Under the pieces are notes generated by a model that saw only the letters and a list, made by a program, of their open reading frames with translations, had not been told where the DNA came from and made no database searches. Shown piece after piece: positions 1-4,310 of a stretch of 7,031 bases of DNA. This stretch comes from an uncultured Opitutia bacterium. Its GTDB lineage: Bacteria; Verrucomicrobiota; Verrucomicrobiia; Opitutales; UBA953. Numbering within the stretch: the first letter of the stretch is position 1; every line of letters begins with the position of its first letter. The DNA is taken from the NCBI GenBank assembly GCA_903853185.1, contig CAINSX010000119.1, positions 1 to 7,031 on the forward strand, given 5' to 3'. Position numbers and translations under genes: made by a program.

Positions 1-203
1 CAGGACTTGTCGGGCAGTAGGCGCAGGGTCGTGTCGCAGACCATCCGGTTCGGCGTGAATCCGTCGTAAGGCATACTCTTGCGGTCCTGCTTGGCGTCCT
101 CGAGGCCTTGGGTGGTCCACTTAGTTGATGGCTGGATGGAGCCAGGCGTCTCGGCAGCCGAAGCCATCGACAGCGTCAGCAGGAGGGAGAGGAGGAGTCT
201 CAT
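1..203 (-). CDS. Secreted protein, N-terminus only (cut by window edge); possibly sialidase-like
   Basis: A minus-strand frame opens with ATG at 203-201 and stays open for 67 codons to the window edge. The start MRLLLSLLLTLSMASAAE is a textbook Sec signal peptide: Arg2, a leucine-rich core and small residues before a likely cleavage around Ala16-Ala17. The mature part begins ETPGSIQPSTKWTTQGLE and runs on through a segment reading NRMVCDTTLRLLPDKS. That segment resembles the first beta-strand of secreted BNR/sialidase-type propellers, which often carry a 'cDptl..LpdG' phrase near the N-terminus; this is a weak, memory-based resemblance and the family call is tentative. The start lies 6 nt after the stop of the kinase-etherase gene, so it is probably co-transcribed with it. 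No clear Shine-Dalgarno sequence is visible. If it is a glycosidase, it could act outside the cell on the glycan whose sugars the upstream enzyme processes. The signal peptide and reading frame are solid; the function is not. Confidence 0.7.
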   Translation of the reverse strand, partial: MRLLLSLLLTLSMASAAETPGSIQPSTKWTTQGLEDAKQDRKSMPYDGFTPNRMVCDTTLRLLPDKS

Positions 204-209
204 GGGGTA

Positions 210-1991
210 TTAAGGCGTGGATTGGGCGATGGCAGCGAGCGCTTGGCGGATGATCCAGCCGTTGGACTCGAGTGCTTCTCGGGCGGCCGTCGCATCGACC
301 TGGGCGAGCTCTTGGACGATGCGGGTGGCGCGGTCGCGGAGTTTGGTGTTCGAAGGATTTAGATCGATCATCAGGTTGCTCACGACTTTGCCCGAGCGGG
401 CGAGCGCGAGCGTCGTGATGAGGTTGAGCACCAGCTTAGTCGCCGTGCCGGCCTTGAGGCGGGTGGAGCCGGTGAGCACTTCGGCGCCGGTGTCAGGCAA
501 GATCGCGCGATCGAGCAGGGGGTGGTCGCGATACCCAGGGTTGCAGGCGACGAGGACGGTCTTGGCACCGCGACGGCGTGCTTCGGCGAGGCAGCCCCAG
601 ATGAAGGGCGCGTGGCCGCTGGCCGAGATGCCGATGACGACGTCTTGCGCCGTGACTGAGCGGGAAGCGATGGAGCGAATGCCGGCGGCTTCGTCGTCTT
701 CCGCGCCTTCGACCGCGCTCCAAAGCGCGGTGCGGCCCCCCGCGATGATGCCTTGGACGAGGGAGGCGGGCGTGCGGAAGGTCGGTGGGCACTCGCTGGC
801 GTCGAGCACTCCGAGACGGCCGCTCGTGCCAGCGCCGCAGTAGATCAGGCGGCCACCGGAGGCGAAGGCACGCGCGACTTCGTTGACGGTCCATTCGATG
901 TGAGCGCTTTCCGCGAGGACCTTGCCGGGCAGCGTCGCATCTTCCGCGAGCATCAGTTTGATTGCCTCGGCGAGGGGCATCTCCGCGAAGCCGGCAGATT
1001 TCGGGTTGCGTCCTTCGGTCGGCGCGCTTGCGACGGGGCGCCACGCGCTCGGCTTGGATTTGACGGCGGCGATGGTCTTGGGGGCGGCCTGCGTGCCGGC
1101 CTGACGGGCGAGGGCGATGGCGCCCCAGGTGCCGGGACGGGCGAGGCGGACGACTTCGCTGCCCGGGCGGGCGGCGAGGATCTTGGCGGCGACTTCGTCG
1201 GCGAACCATCCGTTCTTCAGGAGCGTCGAGCCGTTCAGCAAGAACTGTACCTTCTCGCCTGGCTGGGCCACGCGGGCGGCACAGTGGACGGCATCCTTGC
1301 TGAGTCGCTCCGAGGCGCGACGCAGGATGGCGACGGCAATCTCGTCTTGGCGGGAAGATGCGGCTTCGAAGACCACTTGGGCGAGCGAGGCGATGTCGGC
1401 CTTGCTCGCGGTCATCGACCATTCGATGAGCGACTCCGGGTCGTTCATCTGCAGGAACGCGACCATGTCGGCGCCGAGTCGGGGCCAGTCGGCGTCGATG
1501 TCGGAGATCGTGACCGTCGAGCGAAGGGCGTGGACCGCGATATCACACGCGCTGCCGCGGTCGCCGATGATATGGCCGCGTCCACCGACCTTCACCGAGG
1601 CGCCGTTGCGGTGCCGTCCGAGGCAGCAGGAGCCCGTGCCGCTGAGCTGAAGGACTTGGGCGGCACAGTCGGCCGGCCATTCGCCGGCTTCGAGCGCCAG
1701 GATCAGGTCATCGCCGACGACGGTGGGCGTGTTGGGCCAGGTGGCGGCCATGGCGCGGCTGAGTCGCTCGCGGTCGGCGGCGGAACGGACGCCCGCCATG
1801 CCGATACCGATGCGGTCGGGTTGGGCCGGGAGCTGGGCACGGATCGAAGCGAATAGGGCGGAGAGTTCCTCGCTGTTAAGAAGCTGTAGGTTGCCGGGTC
1901 CGACGGCGAAGGAAGCCAGGACGGTATCCGTGCCCTCGACCAGCAAGGCCGAGGTACGGGTGCCGCCGCCTTCGATGCCGAGGAGCCTCAT
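210..1991 (-). CDS. murQ: Bifunctional BadF-type amino-sugar kinase / N-acetylmuramic acid 6-phosphate etherase (MurQ) fusion
   Basis: This 593-residue cytoplasmic protein has no signal peptide and joins two enzymes. Residues 1-297 are a BadF/BadG ASKHA kinase: phosphate-1 loop LGIEGGGTRTSALLV (4-18), likely catalytic-base region VVGDDLILAL (91-100, Asp94), phosphate-2 loop LSGTGS (116-121), GDRGSACDIA (143-152), and LLNGSTLLKNGWF (251-263). Characterised relatives phosphorylate GlcNAc or MurNAc (MurK type). A linker rich in Ala, Pro and Lys (about 298-324) leads into MurQ. This half has the start-like TEGRN (325-329), the SIS-domain block GAGTSGRLGVLDASECPPTF (386-405), IIAGG (415-419), VEGAEDD (427-433), ISASG (455-459), VLTGSTRLKAGTATK (505-519) and NLMIDLNPSNTKLRDRA (539-555). 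Glu400 and Glu431 align with E. coli MurQ Glu83 and Glu114, the catalytic glutamates as I recall them. Expected chemistry is MurNAc + ATP to MurNAc-6-P, then etherase cleavage to GlcNAc-6-P and D-lactate. The C-terminal helical tail looks about 20 residues shorter than in E. coli MurQ. The start is 3 nt after the upstream stop. MurQ assignment is very secure; the kinase's substrate is inferred from the fusion. Confidence 0.95.
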   Translation of the reverse strand: MRLLGIEGGGTRTSALLVEGTDTVLASFAVGPGNLQLLNSEELSALFASIRAQLPAQPDRIGIGMAGVRSAADRERLSRAMAATWPNTPTVVGDDLILALEAGEWPADCAAQVLQLSGTGSCCLGRHRNGASVKVGGRGHIIGDRGSACDIAVHALRSTVTISDIDADWPRLGADMVAFLQMNDPESLIEWSMTASKADIASLAQVVFEAASSRQDEIAVAILRRASERLSKDAVHCAARVAQPGEKVQFLLNGSTLLKNGWFADEVAAKILAARPGSEVVRLARPGTWGAIALARQAGTQAAPKTIAAVKSKPSAWRPVASAPTEGRNPKSAGFAEMPLAEAIKLMLAEDATLPGKVLAESAHIEWTVNEVARAFASGGRLIYCGAGTSGRLGVLDASECPPTFRTPASLVQGIIAGGRTALWSAVEGAEDDEAAGIRSIASRSVTAQDVVIGISASGHAPFIWGCLAEARRRGAKTVLVACNPGYRDHPLLDRAILPDTGAEVLTGSTRLKAGTATKLVLNLITTLALARSGKVVSNLMIDLNPSNTKLRDRATRIVQELAQVDATAAREALESNGWIIRQALAAIAQSTP

Positions 1992-1994
1992 CGA

Positions 1995-2738
1995 TCAGCG
2001 CACTTTATAGATCTTCACGTCATCGATCCAGACGGTCGAGTTCGCGAGGAAGCTGAACCAGCGCTTCATGTCGTGGGCGTAGCCGGGGGAGCGGTGGGCG
2101 GCGAGCGGCTTACTGTCGAGGGTGAAGCGCATCTCGTCGCCTTCGGTGACCAGCGTGAGCACGTGCCATTCCGTGTCGGCCTTGAAGGGGGTGACCTGTG
2201 TCTTCGTCTTGAGCATGGCCTCGAATTCGGGGTCCGGCTTGCGCTTGGCGGCCGCATCGTCCGCGTGCTTCTTCTTCACCGCGAGGTTCATCGAGCCCGT
2301 CTTGCGGTCGGTGAGCGTGAGGTCGGTCTGCGAGAGAATCGCGTAGCAGAGGTGGCCGGCGTGGACGTCCTTGAGTTCGCGATCGACGAAGCCCAGTTGG
2401 AGGTTCTCGGCCTTGTTGAGTCCGGGGAACTTGAAGCGGACGATGACGCCACCGTCCGCGAAGCCGGCGTCGTGGTGGATGTGGGCCGCGTGACCGGCTT
2501 CCTTGGTCGCGCTGGCGATCTTCATGATGCCGTCGTCGAGGTCGGCCTGTTTGATCTTCGGGACGCGGTCGGCCGTGGCGCTTTCCCAGCCGTTGCCGAT
2601 GTCCTTGAGGCCTGTGCCGGTCTCTTCGCGCTCGAAGGCGTCGTGGAAGAGCAGGGTACCCTTGGTCTGCAGCCAAGCCGCGTCGTCAGCGGCGGCGAGG
2701 GGGAGGGCGAGGGGGAGGGCGAGGAGGGCGAGTCGCAT
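1995..2738 (-). CDS. Small secreted concanavalin-type (DUF1080 / 3-keto-disaccharide hydrolase-like) protein
   Basis: The 247-residue product starts MRLALLALPLALPLAAADDA, a Sec signal peptide with likely cleavage after Ala17 (AAA before Asp18). The mature part has the order typical of DUF1080-like beta-sandwich proteins of Planctomycetota and Verrucomicrobiota: LLFHDAFEREE (29-39), the opening strand and 'dF.r.e' phrase; a 'GNGWESATADRVPKIKQADL' region (48-67) with the following strand DGIMKI; GGVIVRFKFPG (96-106); NLQLGFVDRELKDVHAGHLCY (112-132); a charged Lys/Asp/Ala segment (153-175); EWHVLTLVTEGDEMRFTLDS (190-209); and a closing STVWIDDVKIYKV strand (234-246). Relatives bind or cleave glycosides, some as 3-keto-glycoside hydrolases or lyases, but I see no catalytic residue I can assign here, so a carbohydrate-binding role is equally possible. 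It begins after the terminator/inverted-repeat element and ends 3 nt before the kinase-etherase gene, suggesting co-expression. No convincing Shine-Dalgarno or -10/-35 pair precedes it. Confidence 0.85.
   Translation of the reverse strand: MRLALLALPLALPLAAADDAAWLQTKGTLLFHDAFEREETGTGLKDIGNGWESATADRVPKIKQADLDDGIMKIASATKEAGHAAHIHHDAGFADGGVIVRFKFPGLNKAENLQLGFVDRELKDVHAGHLCYAILSQTDLTLTDRKTGSMNLAVKKKHADDAAAKRKPDPEFEAMLKTKTQVTPFKADTEWHVLTLVTEGDEMRFTLDSKPLAAHRSPGYAHDMKRWFSFLANSTVWIDDVKIYKVR
2697..2720 (-). repeat. Perfect 12-bp tandem repeat coding the signal-peptide core
   Basis: Two identical 12-bp units (2697-2708 and 2709-2720; plus strand gagggggagggc) lie back to back, followed by a degenerate 9-bp copy at 2721-2729. 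On the minus strand each unit encodes Ala-Leu-Pro-Leu, residues 7-10 and 11-14 of the secreted protein, so the repeat forms the hydrophobic core of its signal peptide. The unit is a multiple of three, so gain or loss of a copy would lengthen or shorten the core by four residues without a frameshift. Confidence 0.85.
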
Positions 2739-2752
2739 GGGATGGCAGTTTA

Positions 2753-2780
2753 GGGATAGGGGTAGGGGCAGGGGTGGGGG
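2753..2780 (+). other. Predicted G-quadruplex motif (plus strand)
   Basis: Five G-runs lie at 2753-2755, 2759-2762, 2765-2768, 2771-2774 and 2776-2780, separated by loops of 3, 2, 2 and 1 nt. This meets the usual G3+N1-7 pattern several times over. In the minus-strand transcript this region is C-rich and forms the leader just upstream of the secreted-protein start, so the quadruplex could form only in the DNA template strand. Folding is predicted from pattern alone. Confidence 0.7.
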
Positions 2781-2804
2781 TAGGCAAGATGCGACAAAAC
2801 GTGG

Positions 2805-2834
2805 AAATGAAAAGGGGCAGGATATTCCTGCCCC
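2805..2834 (-). terminator. Intrinsic (Rho-independent) terminator after the DUF1501 gene
   Basis: Read on the minus strand, GGGGCAGGA (2834-2826), loop ATA (2825-2823) and TCCTGCCCC (2822-2814) form a perfect 9-bp GC-rich hairpin with a three-base loop. It is followed at once by TTTTCATTT (2813-2805). This is the classic stem plus U-tract arrangement. It lies about 27 nt past the DUF1501 stop and 67 nt ahead of the next gene's start, so it should end or reduce transcripts from the DUF1549/DUF1501 pair before the downstream genes. On the plus strand the hairpin is followed by no T-tract, so it acts in one direction only. Confidence 0.8.
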
Positions 2835-2858
2835 AACCCCTATCCCAACCCCTGCCCC
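2831..2858 (-). other. Predicted G-quadruplex motif (minus strand, in the transcript 3' of the DUF1501 stop)
   Basis: On the minus strand five G-runs occur at 2858-2855, 2852-2849, 2846-2844, 2840-2837 and 2834-2831, with loops of 2 (CA), 2 (TT), 3 (ATA) and 2 (TT) nt. Unlike the plus-strand motif, this one is in the sense of transcription, so it could fold in mRNA directly after the DUF1501 stop codons and before the terminator. Its last G-run is also part of the terminator stem, so the two structures would compete for it. Confidence 0.7.
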
Positions 2859-2860
2859 TA

Positions 2861-4306
2861 TTAGGAGATCAGTTCCTTGACGACTTTGGCGGGGAGGACG
2901 CCGGTGAGCTTCTGGTCGAGGCCCTGAAATTTATACGTCAGTCGCTCATGGTTGTAGCCCATGAGGTGCATGATCGTGGCGTGGAAGTCCGAGATGTGGA
3001 GCGGGTCCTTGACGATGTTGTAACTGAAGTCGTCGGTCTCGCCGTAGATACGGCCGCCCTTGGCGCCGCCGCCAGCCATCCACATCGTGAAGCAGCGCGG
3101 GTGGTGGTCGCGACCGTAGTTGGTCATGCTGAGTCCGCCTTGGCTGTAGATCGTACGGCCGAATTCTCCGCCCCAGACGATGAGCGTGTCGTCGAACATG
3201 CCGCGCTGCTTGAGGTCTTCGATGAGGGCGTGGCAGGGGCCGTCGATGTCCTTGCACTGGCTGGGCATGCGGTTGACCAAGTTGCTGTGGTGATCCCAGT
3301 TGTTGAGATAGATCTGCGTGAAGCGCACGCCGCGCTCGGCGAGACGGCGGGCCATGAGCAGGCTGTTGGCGAACGAACCCGACTTCTTGGCTTCTTCGCC
3401 GTAGAGCTTGAAGGTGCTCTCTGGCTCCTTCGTGAGGTCGGTCAGTTCGGGCACGGAAGCCTGCATGCGGAAGGCCATCTCATACTGGCGGATACGCGTG
3501 TGCGTCTCAGGGTCGCCGACCGCCTGGTAGTTGAGGCGGTTGAGCTGATTGATGCCGTCGATGGTCTGCTTGCGCATGTCATCGGGCACGCCGGGCGGGT
3601 TGTTGATGAACAGGATCGGGTCGCCCTTACTGCGGAAGGAGACGCCGGAGTGTTCGCTCGGCAGGTAGCCGCTGGACCAGAGGCGGGAGGAGATCGCCTG
3701 CTCCTGTTCGCGGTTGGTCGGTGTGGCGATGAGCACCACGAAGTTCGGCAGGTTGTCGTTCTCGGAGCCGAGGCCATAAGAGGCCCAAGAGCCGATGCAC
3801 GGACGACCGGCGACCTGGTTGCCGGTCTGCATCGCGCAGATAGCCGGCTCATGATTGATGGCCTCCGTGTGAAGCGAGCGCATCCAGCAGATGTCGTCGG
3901 CGTTCTTCGAGAGGTTGGGGAGGAGCTCCGAATTCATCCACATCCCGCACTGGCCGTATTGGGCGAAGTTGAATTTCGCCGGCGCGATGGGGAAGCGCGT
4001 CTGGCCACTGGTCATGGTCGTGAGGCGCTGGCCGTTGCGGATGCTTGGAGGGAGGTCCTTGTCGTACATCTCCTTCATCTTCGGTTTGTAGTCGAAGAGA
4101 TCGAGCTGCGACGGGCCGCCGACCATGTGGAGGTAGATGACGCGCTTGGCCGTAGGCTTGAAGTGCGTCGGGACCGCGCCGGTCGCGGCTTGGAGGCCGG
4201 ACTTGCCGACTAGCGAAGCGAGCGCGGCGGCGCCCAGGGCGTTGGCACCCGTGCCGAAGAAGCGGCGGCGGGTCTGGAGGGTGTTCCACTCGTGGAGGAT
4301 GGACAT
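2861..4306 (-). CDS. DUF1501 family protein, Tat-exported, alkaline-phosphatase/sulfatase-like fold
   Basis: The 481-residue protein opens with a twin-arginine signal: TRRRFF at 12-17, then a small-residue hydrophobic stretch to about residue 33 and a probable cleavage near LQA-ATGA (38-44). The body is DUF1501, which belongs to the alkaline-phosphatase/sulfatase-like superfamily. Visible family blocks are VIYLHMVGGPSQLDLFDYKP (56-75), CIGSWASYGLGSENDNLPNFV (170-190), LLMARRLAERGVRFTQIY (316-333), NNWDHHSNL (335-343), FDDTLIVWGGEFGRT (371-385), NYGRDHHP (396-403) and DPLHISDFHATIMHLMG (434-450). The Asp/His-rich blocks (WDHH, GRDHHP, HISDFHAT) are placed like metal ligands of the superfamily. 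No member's reaction is known to me, so phosphatase, sulfatase or non-enzymatic roles all remain possible. Tat export implies folding, perhaps with metal loading, before export. It starts 4 nt after the DUF1549/DUF1553 stop, the usual pairing in these phyla, and ends in tandem in-frame stops TAA-TAG before a terminator. No Shine-Dalgarno sequence is evident. Confidence 0.95.
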   Translation of the reverse strand: MSILHEWNTLQTRRRFFGTGANALGAAALASLVGKSGLQAATGAVPTHFKPTAKRVIYLHMVGGPSQLDLFDYKPKMKEMYDKDLPPSIRNGQRLTTMTSGQTRFPIAPAKFNFAQYGQCGMWMNSELLPNLSKNADDICWMRSLHTEAINHEPAICAMQTGNQVAGRPCIGSWASYGLGSENDNLPNFVVLIATPTNREQEQAISSRLWSSGYLPSEHSGVSFRSKGDPILFINNPPGVPDDMRKQTIDGINQLNRLNYQAVGDPETHTRIRQYEMAFRMQASVPELTDLTKEPESTFKLYGEEAKKSGSFANSLLMARRLAERGVRFTQIYLNNWDHHSNLVNRMPSQCKDIDGPCHALIEDLKQRGMFDDTLIVWGGEFGRTIYSQGGLSMTNYGRDHHPRCFTMWMAGGGAKGGRIYGETDDFSYNIVKDPLHISDFHATIMHLMGYNHERLTYKFQGLDQKLTGVLPAKVVKELIS

Positions 4307-4310
4307 AGGA

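Larger units (their letters stand above)
2751..2860. repeat. Imperfect inverted repeat of G-rich hexamers (34-nt arms)
   Basis: The left arm, 2751-2784, and the reverse complement of the right arm, 2827-2860, align without gaps and match at 27 of 34 positions by hand count. Two of the seven differences would be G-U wobbles in RNA read from the minus strand. The spacer is 2785-2826 (42 nt). Each arm is itself a degenerate array of hexamers of the type TAGGGG, CAGGGG, TTGGGG. The right arm begins at the second of two in-frame stops (TAA 2863-2861, TAG 2860-2858) of the DUF1501 gene. The left arm ends 13 nt upstream of the next gene's ATG, so the element fills nearly all of the 122-nt intergenic gap. 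Confidence 0.85.

Noticed and set aside
753..1856. 367-codon plus-strand open frame antisense to the kinase-etherase gene
   Set aside because: It is rich in Gly, Ala, Arg, Asp and Glu with no domain signature, and it overlaps confirmed BadF and MurQ motifs on the minus strand.
2739..2813. Promoter for the secreted-protein gene on the minus strand
   Set aside because: The stretch is dominated by C-rich repeats. Weak boxes such as TTGTCG and TATCCC are not correctly spaced, so I cannot support a sigma-70 type promoter.
2751..2860. CRISPR array or insertion-sequence ends
   Set aside because: The repeated units are adjoining short G-rich hexamers with no unique spacers. There is no transposase and no target-site duplication that I could see; the arms are better described as an inverted simple repeat with a terminator.
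2774..4213. 479-codon plus-strand open frame antisense to the DUF1501 gene
   Set aside because: It lies opposite a strongly conserved gene. Its protein is low-complexity Val/Ala/Glu/Arg/His-rich without recognisable motifs, as expected where GC-rich codon bias removes stops on the opposite strand, and its start falls inside the G-rich intergenic repeat.
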